This document shows positions 34,077-45,799 of a stretch of 64,000 bases of DNA, one piece after another; positions within the stretch are counted from its first letter, which is position 1; each line of letters opens with the position of its first letter. The stretch spans positions 15,149,406 through 15,213,405 of the forward strand of contig NC_092361.1 of the NCBI RefSeq assembly GCF_030848805.1, in the 5' to 3' direction. The notes under the pieces are model-generated. The model had not been told where the DNA came from and did not search any database. It saw only the letters and a list, made by a program, of their open reading frames with translations. Origin of the DNA: Temnothorax longispinosus (lineage: Eukaryota; Arthropoda; Insecta; Hymenoptera; Formicidae). Both the position numbers and the translations under genes were made by a program.

Positions 34077-35810
34077 GATATAATTTTCACTAATTTATCT
34101 AAATTCTAAAACATTGGATCTATATCTAAAATTGCGGAAATTTATTATAACAACTATTATAATAACATATTAACTTACCTCTCTTACGATTGTTCTGTCG
34201 CGCGATGCCTCTCAGGCCTGCTCCTTCTCCTCTCAGATTCGTTCATTGCACTCATATATAACACAATACTCGCGAAAACATGGTTAATTATAATCACGCA
34301 TATTAATCCTCACAATAGAATAATCATCCGCACATTGCACTCCCGATAGTAATCACACGCGACGTGAGCTTTTTACTTAGATGTATTGCAGTACACGATT
34401 GCATAAATAATGCAAAAAAAGACCGAAAAAAGACTCCACGATTTATTCGATACCCGTAAAACTTGTAAAGCAACAAATAAAATTTTAAACGGTATAGGGC
34501 TTGAATTACAAATACCGAGGCTACATAAATGACGAATATTAAAATAATTAATTAATCGGACTTAACCACGACTATACTTATTAATTAAATATGTCGGGAG
34601 TTTGCTCGAAATGAGTCCGTTTTATCTACGCGAGATGTTCCATCTAAAAAATTAAAAAATGAGTTGAGAATTAAGAGTTATACAAATATATTATAGAATT
34701 TAGTATATCCGGCGACTTATGTAAATCCGCGTTTTCGATCAGAAAATGATGAACAGATTACGTTGTCAGAGCGAAAAATTCAAAGCTTGATGTATGATAC
34801 AAATGTAGATATATAGGTATTATTAAAGAAATCCATTATTGCCTGTGCATGTATAAATATTGCGATAAACTATGCTTTATTATTTCTATCTCTTATTAAT
34901 ACTTGATACATCACGCGAAGTAATTCTTTCAATAAAAATAGCCGATAAATTTACAATCGTGGAAATAATTAATTGTATGGACGTGTGTGGTAATCAAACT
35001 AATTGTTCATAGAAAATGGTTGTATTTCGATGAGACGCGATGACAAGCGAAGCGGCACGCGTTGCGAATCTCGCCGAGCGAATGACAATAGAGTGGCTCG
35101 CGGTGGCCTTGCGCACGCGGCAGCGCTCGGCGAATGTTGACTAACCAAATCAAAACATATCAGCCGGTTTCCTTATCACAAATTGAATATATATTTTAAT
35201 TGGATATCCATTACTTGTATTTTAAATGAATTTCGATAAACAAGGTTATATCACATTTTACACTTTGTTCTGTAGTTTCATTATCATCATCTAAATTAAC
35301 GATGAATTCCGATTTTGGAATAGGATTATTTTATTTCTTTCTGTTAATGACAGTTATAACTTAATATTTTGCTTTCGCGGGATGTAAAAATAAAAAAAGG
35401 AAAACAATATAAAATCATTTCTTTAAATAATTTTTAATTAAGACGAAGATAAACTTTATTTTCCAAAAGAATTTTAACTTTGTTTTTTATATATTCGTAT
35501 CACATTTGTTAATTTTAAATGTACAAACGTACGTATATGTCTATCTTATTAAATCAATATACAATATAATACAATTATTATTAGAATTATTTTTTCTCGT
35601 CTGTTAGAATTCAAAAGACATTTCCTTACAAAGACATTTCATTACAAAACAATGCTCTCTCTCAATCAAATAATTCATCGTTATTTTAGATCGCTAACGA
35701 GTTTACAAAAGAAAGCGTTAACATGCAATAACGGTTCAGTTATCGAAATTAATTTAAAATACAAGGAATGTAATATCTAACGTGTAGTTATCTTGTAATA
35801 CATGCCATGT

Positions 35811-36000
35811 GCGTATAGCCACTCTCAAGGCGGTCACCCATCCTAGTACAGTACCGCGTCCGAGGCTGCATTCCGATATTCACTGTCAGTACTGAAAATC
35901 TATAGTGTACGTTACGTAAACTATAGATTTTCAGTACTTGCAGTAAATATCGGAACGCAAGCCCGAGTCGCTTGACTTCGATGATCCAGTGGACAGTGAC
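35811..36000 (-). pseudogene. 5S-rRNA-like sequence interrupted by a hairpin insertion
   Basis: On the minus strand ATCATCGAAGTCAAG resembles the 5S box-A region, and GGATGGGTGACCGCCTTGAG near 35850-35831 closely matches the 5S C box. Between them, where 5S reads about GCAACGTCGGGC, lies an insert, with that motif present in diverged form on both sides. The 5' third of 5S is barely recognisable, so this is a pseudogene or a 5S-derived SINE head. Confidence 0.6.
35871..35955. mobile_element. 85-bp snapback (MITE-like) insert in the 5S-like sequence
   Basis: Arms 35871-35906 and 35920-35955 are inverted copies matching at 33 of 36 positions, around a 13-base loop containing the palindrome TTACGTAA. 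Diverged 5S motifs at both edges look like a target-site duplication of about 11 bp. Confidence 0.65.
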
Positions 36001-36250
36001 GATCTTCTCATCCTGATGCTTCGATCCTTATTAACTGCACTTGTCTATAACAGGTACATCTTTAAAGTGTTCAAAAATCTTGTAATGATATCTTCTTGAT
36101 AGTTATAACACTGCATGAAATAGTTGTCATAAAACTATAATTACACACGCAACTAGATCCACTTATACCATAAATTCACCACGTCAATCATAAAATTACG
36201 AAACACTTTATAAATGTTGGAATATTCCTGTGAAAAATACTGTGAAAAAA

Positions 36251-36434
36251 TGACGTAAGAATCACGTTATTATGACGACTGTCTGCTACCTGGGTAGTCA
36301 ATTAAACGTCTATATAATGTCATTTTACAAAGTCTTTTTGACGTATTAAAACATGACGTAATCGACGAATGACGTTACTGACCAATTATGACCAAATATT
36401 GACGTCAAAATGACGAGTGCTTGCTACCAGGGAC
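36251..36434 (+). repeat. TGACG-rich diverged direct repeat
   Basis: Seven TGACG motifs in about 170 bases, one a full TTGACGTCAA palindrome, bracketed by GCTACCTGGG (36285) and GCTACCAGGG (36423). More likely a repetitive element than a regulatory array. Confidence 0.5.
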
Positions 36435-39400
36435 GTTGCAGTTAATTCGTAGTCGAAATAATTTATGGTGAAAAAATTGGCTAGCCTTGGTCTTTGATAG
36501 CGATGCTGTCAACAGCGCATAAGGCCACGTGCAATAACAGAAATTATTATTATTTTGATTATTATTATTATTATATTTAATATTTTATAGATTACAATTA
36601 TATAGAAATATTCTGTACCTTACATTTTTTTTATTGATTTTATATTTGATGATATAATAAAGCTAGAATATTCTTTTTTGGTGCCATTCTCTGTAAAATC
36701 TAGCAAGCATAATTGAATTTAAGCGACATCGAAATAAGTGCCGAAAAATTGATTCGCGCATTGCGAATTTTATTATGCAAAAGAAGTGTCCCGATAGGAA
36801 CTAAAGGCTAGAGTCAAGATCAGTGAAAACACTAATTACCACGGAGAAATCATTAATTATGTCGTTGCCGCTCTCCTCTCCCTTTTTTTCTACGTGACTC
36901 CGTTTCTGTCTGGCTTCCTCTCTTTCCCTCTTCACCCCACGTCCTTCTGTTTTTCGCTTGCATTCTTCCGCGATGCTAACTATGTGAAGTACTCCCACGA
37001 CACAAGAATGCCGCTTCAAGATCACGGACTTACGGTCGTGCCAGTCGACGACTCTCTTAATTATTCCCAACGTTTTCCTCTTCGCTTCCACCTTCGCGAC
37101 TTTGCTTCCCTTGCCGCTGTTCGAGATGAAATATCAAAGCGTACACAGTTACTTGCAAAATAGATAATCCAGTTACAGATAATGGTATTTGAATTCTGAT
37201 GCAAGTGGCCGATGTGGAAGTTTATATATGGATTCAGCGAAGTTGCCTTATTTTATGAAAAAGTCGGGATATTTGCAATGTAATAATTGTAAGATAATTA
37301 CGTTACAAGTGTTGGTAATCGTTAATAAACACGCACGAACTCTTTCGTTATTTAATAATTTGTTAGTTAATAATAGCCTTAGTATAAAAAAATAATATCG
37401 TAATAAAGTTTTATTTTAAACGATTGTGCAAGATATCAAGGAAGAACTACCAACCAATATGCCTATAATTATTTTAATAATTACTAATTACTTACATATC
37501 ATAGTAATTACAAAGAGATTTTGAATGAAACGTAATACGCAGAGATATATCTAGATATTTGTACCTAACAAGAGTCTTTTATTGTGCGACGTTCGAGCGT
37601 CGCGTTTTTAATGCGGGCCCAAACGCAGGTTTGTCGCCACGCGGAATCGAGTTAGCAGCTAGTGAAATCTTCAGATCGAAAGCGATTATATTTATGTGAG
37701 ATGGAAATTTAGGAAAAGAAAAGCATGAGAAGCGTGCTCGCTTAACTGTCGCCGTTATCTTGCGCCGCAGATCGTGCCGCTATTAGCTGTAATACAGTGA
37801 CTTTCAAATACCACGCGGACCCAGCACCGTGTCACACTTCTCCTCAGGGTGACGCAAAGACGGACGATTAAAGCAATTTAATATTAGCCCAGCGTTATCT
37901 TCTCTACTTCCGAGAAATTCGTCTTTTTTTTACAAACGCAAAGTTAATTCCTTTTATGCTGCTTATGTTTCTTACTTTCCGCAACTACTTCGAGGCTAGG
38001 AATGAGATTATCTTTTTATCGTGCGAACATCGAAGAGAGTATTTCAAGTACTCGACATAATTTTACCTTCTCTGCACGGCAGGCTCATTTTCTTGTTACA
38101 AATGTGAAGAAAATTTCTTTCGTGTGAGTTACTTTTCTCATTTTTTTTCGTGATTTTCTTTTTACATAAATGGAGTTGCATTTTCTATTGTGTGAACACT
38201 GGAAAGTGGCTTAGCGAACACTTCCTAATTAATATTTGCGTTCAATGAAACTTCAGGAGGCGTCGCACTTCATTGAGTTGCTTGTTATCTGGACGATCTT
38301 CTTCGCTAAAAACTCGCGCTTTCCTTCTTAGAAGTCGTGATTAAATTTCGGCGATGTCTTTCTCTTGCCCGCTTCATATTTACCTTTTCCTTGCTCCGTG
38401 TATTGAAAAACGAGCAGTTCATGAATAGGGTCGTTCCCCTATCAGCTCGGAGAAATCCAGGGTAATGATGATCATGCGGGAAGCTGCGATATATATCAAG
38501 GCGATCATTGTGTAAGCTTTCGTGAAGTCGCAACACGAATTTCGACGGAAGTCAATTACATCTTACAGCTTTTTATAGTTATTACTCATAATGCGATACC
38601 GGTATACTTATATTGTATATAATGATCGAAACGACGATGATTAGAAGTTAAAGGAGAAGGCTCTTCTTCGCGACTTAGGATCGAACGAGATGTTCTCGTC
38701 CTTTTGCATCACCTGTCTAGAGAACATAGCGTATCCTGAACATCCGAGCAATTGACGATGAACTCGAAAAGGGGGTCATCCTGTCGTTTTTCATGGGCAG
38801 ATGTGTGCGCCTCTTCTTCTATCTCCTTCTTTTTCTTCTACCGCTCTTCCTACTTTTTCTCTTCCTCTCAAGTCCACTGACCGAGACTCGCCTATGCCGC
38901 TGCCGCTGTAAAGTCGTAGAAAAAGTCTTGATCGTAAAACCTGCCTCGCTTCCGCACTTCTCGCGATAGCTTCGCCGCTCGCGGTTAGACTCACGGCCGC
39001 GGTGCTCTTCGCGGAAATTCGCGACTGGACAATGGAAATTTCAGGAAATTCTTAATCCGATTGATAGGCGGCACGAGGAAGATTTCATCGAAGCTAATCG
39101 CGTTGCTGTGCGGTGAAGTAATGCAGGATGAAAAAAATATTTATACATAGATTGAGATTTCTTTGCCACGTACATTTCTTCTCATTATTCTTTTAACAAT
39201 AATTAACAAGTATGTGGACTTGCAAGTATTGGAGTCAGTTAATTATATAAAATAATTTAGGACTCTCGATAATAATCAATATCGTGATTTGGTCTTGACG
39301 TTTCGGAACGTTCTTGTAATTCAAAATTTAAAAATAAATTAGGTTTTCTGATATATTACGCATTGATAACCGCGTTGTTACTCTCAAGGCCAATTTACGA

Positions 39401-39640
39401 TATCAGTTAATTATATTTGATGAATATTTGTATCTCCGCGTTTTTATATCATATTATCTAAAATATATCTAAAATAACATTGTATGATTTGCGGATATAA
39501 ATTTGTTCAAATGTCTTCGAACAAACAGATATGGATAAAGGAAATACATGCTCTCTCTCCCATCACATTCTTTACGTTACGTGTACAAAATGGAAATAGC
39601 AGATATACATATATATATACATATACCTACGTATATATAT
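36435..39640. other. Non-coding
   Basis: Mixed AT-rich DNA with a small GC-rich patch at 38.8-39.0 kb. No exon supported. Confidence 0.45.
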
Positions 39641-39643
39641 ACA

Positions 39644-39815
39644 CACTAGATGGCGTCAGACATAAATAATTTCTCGTATTTAAAAATATACAATTACTTA
39701 TATAATTGACGGAAACATAAACATACTCTAAATTTTTGGAAACAGGAACTTTGTAACAAAGTACTAACCACCAAAAATTTCAATAAATTAAATTAAACAT
39801 AAACTGCAAGTGCCA

Positions 39816-39850
<35 letters not shown>

Positions 39851-40092
39851 CGCTAATTTTTCCAAGCCCGTTCCCTTGGCAGTGGTTTTGCTAGATAGTA
39901 GATAGGTGGTTTGGTTTTGGAAGGTGAGGCTTTGTATGTGAACCGCCTCACCAATAAATTGAAACAAAACATCAATAAATTGTTATCGGACGGAAATAAC
40001 TATAATAAGTTCATGAATTCGAATTTTTCATTTTTCGAGTTTCTTTTTTGATCATGTAACTTCGTAGTGCACTTTAACGGTTTTCTAAGAGG
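39644..40092 (+). repeat. Dispersed repeat copy A
   Basis: Shares with copies B and C the blocks CTAGATGGCGTCAGAC, AATAATTTCTCG, CAATAAATTGAAA and TTTCTTTTTTGATCATGTAA in the same order. It contains an extra internal segment. No ORF. Confidence 0.7.
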
Positions 40093-40199
40093 AGCCGACT
40101 TATGTTAGCTTTTTCACATGATGATCTTAAATATAGAGAAAATCGCAGGATTCAAACGATTCTCAATTTCGTATTTAACTTGCGTTATTATTACAATCG

Positions 40200-40745
40200 T
40201 TTCGGCAGGATGATATAATCCCAGAATCCCTCTCATAATTCGCGACAGTACGTTAACGAAGCTCGAGCACATGTCGCGCGCGAACGTTGTCGTAATAAAG
40301 GATAATCAAGGTGTATAGGAATGCCGAGGCATCTGTGCGCGGTGATTATAATCCGGTGGGAGGGAAAGGGAAAGAGGGATGGCGAGAAGCAACGAAGGGC
40401 CGCGCGTTTATCTCGCATCGCGACGAGGGGGAAAACGAATAAGTAAGGAGGCGAGAACGCGTAATGACGCGCGAGCGGGCAGGAGGAACTGTGTCCGTTG
40501 CCGTGCACGAGCGAATGGGACGAGCGGATAGAAAATATGGCCATGATATTTACTAACTCGGCCTCCGCGTGAAAGTGTTCGCTCTTCGCTTTATGCCCCC
40601 CTCGTCGAGAGAACGCGCGCGAACGATCCTATGTAACGGGTGTCGCCCGATCAATCGATCGAGACGAGGACCGCGTGTAATTCTACGGAAGAATTCGGAA
40701 CGTACCTATTTTATGTCTACTGATAAGTGCTGAGATCATTGACTG
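40200..40745 (+). promoter_or_regulatory. GC/CpG island, possible non-coding first exon
   Basis: CpG-rich sequence that on the plus strand runs into a GTAAGTG donor at about 40746 without a usable ATG frame. It could be an alternative 5'UTR exon of the plus-strand gene suggested by the exons at 27094 and 42838. Confidence 0.25.
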
Positions 40746-40825
40746 TAAGTGTCTGAAAAGACGCTTGCTTAAATGTTAACAAATCTTCCGATCTTGACGG
40801 CGGATTTCCGTTGTATCGTGTCGTC

Positions 40826-41226
40826 TCGCGAAATTTTTAGCTTTATTTTATATCTTTTAAATATTTTATACATTATGTTTATGCTGTATTTTTATGTTTA
40901 GCGTTTGTAACTCGTTTTGAAAGCACTTTTAATTTTAAAGTGCACTGTAAAGTTACATGATTAAAAAAGAAACTCGAAAAGTGGAAAATTCGAGTTTATG
41001 GGCTTAGTTTGTTACTTTTGTCTGATAACAATTTTTTTCAATTTATTGGTAAAACTTATGTGGGATTTCATGAGATGGGATCTCACCTTCCAAAAAATTT
41101 GCAGAAATTTTGACACATGATGGATATGTTTTCGTTAATTGTACAAGTAATTATATATTTTTGAGAGAAATTATAGTAATTGTATATTTTGCGAGAAATA
41201 AAATTATATCTGACTTCACCTAGAGT
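40826..41226 (-). repeat. Dispersed repeat copy B (inverted)
   Basis: Reverse-complement copy of the same family; ends near CGTGTCGTCTCGCGAAAT, matching the end of copy C. With copy C it forms an imperfect inverted repeat of over 400 bp per arm. Confidence 0.7.
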
Positions 41227-41355
41227 ATAAATAATATATATACATGTATAGCGTACAGTAAATGTGTATGTAAGTACACGCATATATAATATAGTGTATG
41301 TATGTATGTTATATAACTATTGTATTATATGGAGGTATGTACATATTAGTTTTAT

Positions 41356-41862
41356 ACTCTAGATGGCGTTAGACTTAAATAATTTCTCGCATTAAAAAAT
41401 ATACCGTTACTTGTATATATAGGGTAAACTCGGGTAAGATGGCCATACAGGAAAGATCGCCTCTATGTTCTTTCAATCTATAGTTCGCCATGAAACATCA
41501 AATGAACGTGGGTTGGCCATCTTACCCGAGTTTTCTCTAACACTAACTCAAAAATTGACGAAAACACTTCTTTTCTTCGCTAAATTTTTGAAAGGTGAGG
41601 TCATCAATAAATTGAAATAAGTTGTTGTACAGATGAAAGTAATCTGAGCTCACATGAACTAGAATTTTTTATTTTTCAAGCTTCTTTTTTTATCATGTAA
41701 CTGCATAGCGCACTTTTACATTAAAAGGTCTAAAAGAACTAAAGAGTTACGAATGTATATATAAAAATATAGCATAAAAATTATATATAAAATGTTTGAA
41801 AAATACAGCTAATATAAAATAAAGCTAAAAATTTCACGAGACAACACAATATATAACGACCC
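41356..41862 (+). repeat. Dispersed repeat copy C
   Basis: Plus-oriented copy beginning CTCTAGATGGCGTTAGAC and ending near CACGAGACAACACAATATA. Interrupted by a smaller inverted-repeat element at about 41424-41536. Confidence 0.7.
41424..41536. mobile_element. About 113-bp MITE nested in repeat copy C
   Basis: A 20-bp perfect terminal inverted repeat (AAACTCGGGTAAGATGGCCA) at 41426-41445 and 41514-41533. No coding capacity. Confidence 0.7.
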
Positions 41863-42099
41863 ACGCACACACAAAGATTTATTAATAACATATGACACAT
41901 GACCTACTCTTCCAGGACAACAAATTTCAATTTCACGTCAGAAGATTAAAATCTTAAGTCAGGTATACAGATCACAATGAACACCTTTGTCTAGTCATAC
42001 GATAAACATCAAAGTATGTCACCGCTCTGTTATATCTACGCGCAAGGCTGCGAATAAAACGTTAATAATCAGATTCTTTTTTTCGGTGCGGATCGAGAA

Positions 42100-42837
42100 T
42101 TTGAAATCGGATGAGCTGTTCCGAATCGGAGCATCCGTCGTTAAGCCCGGCGGAAACGGTCACCGGGTTTATCGGGGGACCGTGCGACCGCGCGCGAATG
42201 CGAAGAATTTGGCCGGCGGAAACGTTGAGGCCGATAAGCGTGGGCTATCATCGAGGAGTACGTTCCCCCGTGGCACGGTAGTGGCACCTCGCTAAGAAGA
42301 AGGGCATCGCGAACGGTGGAGAAGGGGGCACTCCGCGAGGTGGTACGGGCACCTTTCTCGCGCGCGGCCGCGGCGGCGCTCGCCGTGGAATGGCAAAAAA
42401 GAGAGGAGACCCTGTGACGTCACACGACTCGCGCGGCGGTGCCGCTAGCCTCTCACTTGGTCGCCGGCGTTCGGCCCGCTCGGTTCATCGCGCGCTCGTC
42501 GGCTCCGTTCGTCTCCTCTCTTCTCGATTCAACCCGCCGCGACCCACGTTACTCTCGACCTTTCCTATTCGATCATACGTTTTCGCTGAGAAAGCGAAAC
42601 AAAAAGGGAAAAACGAAAGCACAAACTTGTATTTGGCGTCGCGTCTCGGCGGGTCATATACGTGCTCCGAACGCGAACGGGAGTGACATCAACGGCGGTT
42701 GTGCGATTACGCGGTGACACGGATCGCGAGCGCGGTCCCGGATAGCCCGCGAGTTCCGCTCCGCATCGCGCTTGGTGGTGAAGAGTTTTGTATATTTTTT
42801 TTTTATTTCTTGATTGTGGCACACGACACTCTGGATA
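42100..42837 (+). promoter_or_regulatory. GC/CpG island with CRE, likely promoter and 5'UTR
   Basis: GC-rich stretch with many CpGs, a perfect TGACGTCA at 42415-42422, and no long convincing frame. It leads directly to the ATG and GTAAGT donor at 42838-42869. The start site cannot be placed. Confidence 0.45.
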
Positions 42838-42869
42838 TGATACCGGATGGATTAAGCCGCCGTTGGGGG
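42838..42869 (+). CDS. Candidate alternative first coding exon, unknown gene (MIPDGLSRRWG)
   Basis: At the 3' edge of a strong GC/CpG island, ATG starts a frame MIPDGLSRRWG that runs into a perfect GTAAGT donor in phase 2. The upstream 700 bases look like a promoter and 5'UTR, with a perfect CRE. The phase equals that of the exon ending at 27179, so both could splice to the same downstream exon. No downstream partner was found in the window. Confidence 0.45.
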
Positions 42870-42874
42870 TAAGT

Positions 42875-45480
42875 GCCCTTTAAATCTTCCCTCCCGCGTG
42901 ATTTTAAATTAGAGTAGATTGTTGCTTTTTGCAATTGTAGAATCGGAACTTTGCCGGAGGTTCGTTGTCCCCGAAGGTTTTCTCTTTCGGGGCGCTAATA
43001 AATCGACGCGCATGAAAGATTTCGCGAAGCTAATACTTTGAATAATTTTTGTTACGTTTTTTAAAGATATAATTTATTTCATGAAACCAAAGTCTGCGAA
43101 TTAAAATGATCTGTTAATTGAAATATCTACAACATGTAGAAGAATATACTTTCATCGTTAGTTTTTAATACATTTTAATTTTCGATAAGTTTATTAACGT
43201 GCTCTAGATTCAGTAGATAAAGTTACTTTTTTCGTGCTGCCATTATATACGTGTATATTTAAGACTCAAATTTTTTTATGAAATTGAATAACGTATAAAA
43301 ATTTTATTTACATTTTATTTGATTATTAGAATCTTAATATAAATGTAAATTCACAATAATTGACAATTTTATTTATGAATTTATTTATATGGATTTATTA
43401 TGATAATTGAAATATTATAGAAGTAAAAATTGTATACAAACTAGAGAATTGCTTTAAGACTTTTAAGTGAATAAAGTTCACGAATAAAATTTACCGTTAT
43501 TGATTTTATAAAGTGTCACGAGGGGCTATTATAAAAGAAACTTATAGAATTTTTGCACTAGTTTTTACAACCGTTGACTGTCTTATTGTCATTGCAAATG
43601 TTCCACTATAATGGCAGTGTCAGACCGAAATTGCTACTTGTCGCAGTTGCAATTTATTTCAGTCGACAGTAACAACATTTTATGCAGCTGTTCTATTGTG
43701 AAATCTTAGAGATCGAAATTCAAAGCACGAGAGATGAATTGCGAAATGATGAAGGTACACGTTATACCGCACTTGACTTACAATTAGTCTTGAAATGATT
43801 TTCGAAACTCCGACGAACTTCCTTGTCAAAAGTGTATCAATAGAGTTATTACCTGCAAATAATGGAACATAAGGTGTAAGAGCTGTTATTTCCAATTACC
43901 TTGATTATGAGAACGTTCATTATTGAAGTGTTTAATCATCCAAATTACTTACATTTATTTCGAAATCTTTATAAAATAACACTGTACTGTTTTATATCGC
44001 TTATAATGTATTAATAATTTATTATATATTATATAATTATACTTCTGTGATATAATAAAATTTCTTTTGCAAATACAAAGTTAGCAGGATAGTTGAAGTT
44101 AGAAAGGATTTTATGGCGTAAGGGCTACATGTTAGTTTCGTTGATTTAGATTATTTTATGAGTTTCTTTATGCTTATTCCAATATTATTCGTGTGCACAA
44201 GCCAATCATTAAATAGTGCCAATTATTTTGCAAAATATTCCTTGCACTAGAGAAATGCGGCTGTTGTAAACACCCTGTCCCTCTCACTAAAAAATATATA
44301 CATATATTAATAGCAAGCTTTTATCCCTTACACATAATTTAAAATTCAAATCGTACATAATTTATAATAGTTGAATTTTCTGCAAAAAATGATATTAAAT
44401 ATGTTATTTAGCTTTATTGCATTGTAAAACATTAACATTTTTATGATAGATTATTAATAAATTAATTAATACTTATATAATAATTAATATCCGATAAATT
44501 TATAAGATATGTAACGCTAAGGTTAATATTTAAATATTAATTTTTAATTATTTAGTATGTGCATACAGCAATTTGATAAATGAAAAGCCGCATATTATAT
44601 TAGTAATTTATTAATTAAAATAATTTGAGATTAAATATTCGCGTGAAGTAGTAAACACGTCTGAAAAACTGCTAATGGATTTGAAGATTACTTTGAGTCT
44701 GTATACTCCGGTGTATTATCTTTGCAATTACTCCAGATACTTAACGATCTATGACAAAATTCTATTTCTACGGATCAGGACTAATTGTAAGTAGAGTACA
44801 ACAATAATTGTCTCTTCATAAAGAAACGAGGGATGAGACATCGTGATTTTTCTCGAAATGAACATTGTTGTGTCCCGCGTGCGCGAAAAAGCAACGAAAC
44901 TTCTTGATTGGACTTGGTAAATGGACTCGTAAATAAACTTTCAGTACAGTCGTTAAATTTGTAGGTCATTATTTTTCTTCGAGGAATATCGTCGGTTCAT
45001 CCGGCTTCCGCCTGTCCCTGTTACAGTTCATAGCGCATATCAGGACTTTGTCGTAGGTACTCCTTCTCTAGTATGAGTTCGATTCGAGGGAGCAATAAGT
45101 AGAAGAAATTCTTGTGTTTATTTATCTATAGATTTTTTTTTTCATTAATAATACAATATGCATAATTTGGTTTAACTTTTCTGAAAGGAGCACGTTGATC
45201 TCTAAAAATTGATTACGAACCGAAGGTTAATTTCAATTTTACGAATTTGAAACAATTGGTGGATTTTCATTTAGCAGAAAGAAAATTTGAATAATAGTTC
45301 GCTCAAATATCTTTTTTTTGTACTTAATTGTCGTAAAAAAAAACGGCTGCGGAGAAGATTGACTTAGTAGATTTCAATATTTTATTCAGGACTTTCGTTA
45401 TTTCGATAATAATTCTATAAGTTATAATTCTTTCTCAATCTTTAACTTAATTGATGAATTAAATGCGACTGTAAGGGTTA
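42875..45480. other. Non-coding, AT-rich
   Basis: Would be intron under the plus-strand gene model and also downstream intron of the minus-strand candidate at 45795-45490. No supported exon. Confidence 0.45.
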
Positions 45481-45489
45481 AATACATAC

Positions 45490-45606
45490 CGTTGATATAA
45501 TATATTCTATTCTGTTATGCACGAAGGAGTCGACTTTCTGAAAAATCACGCGATCTAAGGGGATTGGCCTTTTCAAGGTGGCCGCGTGAGACGAATACGC
45601 GTAGGC
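45490..45606 (-). CDS. Candidate second exon of the same minus-strand gene
   Basis: Bounded by TTTATTTCAG and a strong GTATGT donor, phase 0 on both sides, 39 codons: AYAYSSHAATLKRPIPL, then DRVIFQKVDSFVHNRIEYI. Joined to the exon at 45795-45736 it keeps the frame. No third exon could be placed below 45490. Confidence 0.3.
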
Positions 45607-45735
45607 CTGAAATAAATCGCCGATGCCCGCTTCGAAATATATCAAACACGGGCGTGTACCGGCGTCTATCATCACGGAATCGGGATTATGGAATCACGAA
45701 TGGCTACGTAGAGAAACGTAATTGAAAACGCTCAC

Positions 45736-45795
45736 CTTTTTATCGCCGCGAACGTAGATAATCGTCGATCCCGCGCCCCAGTCCCGCGGTGGCAT
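45736..45795 (-). CDS. Candidate first coding exon of a minus-strand gene (MPPRDWGAG...)
   Basis: Within a GC-rich island, ATG opens MPPRDWGAGSTIIYVRGDKK, 20 codons ending exactly at a GTGAGC donor in phase 0. A second open segment with acceptor and donor follows 129 bases on. Product unknown; a chance open frame in GC-rich DNA is possible. Confidence 0.3.
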
Positions 45796-45799
45796 CGCG

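Larger units (their letters stand above)
27186..35810. other. Non-coding with GC islands at 28.7-29.0 and 31.0-32.4 kb
   Basis: Islands are CpG-rich with overlapping weak frames. Between them is AT-rich sequence. Candidate promoters or first exons, but nothing can be placed. Confidence 0.45.

Noticed and set aside
36895..37163. 89-codon plus frame
   Set aside because: Overlaps a minus frame of similar size and has no splice or family support.
40233..40544. 103-codon minus ORF in a GC island
   Set aside because: Arg/Ser/Pro-rich composition frame with no donor or domain.
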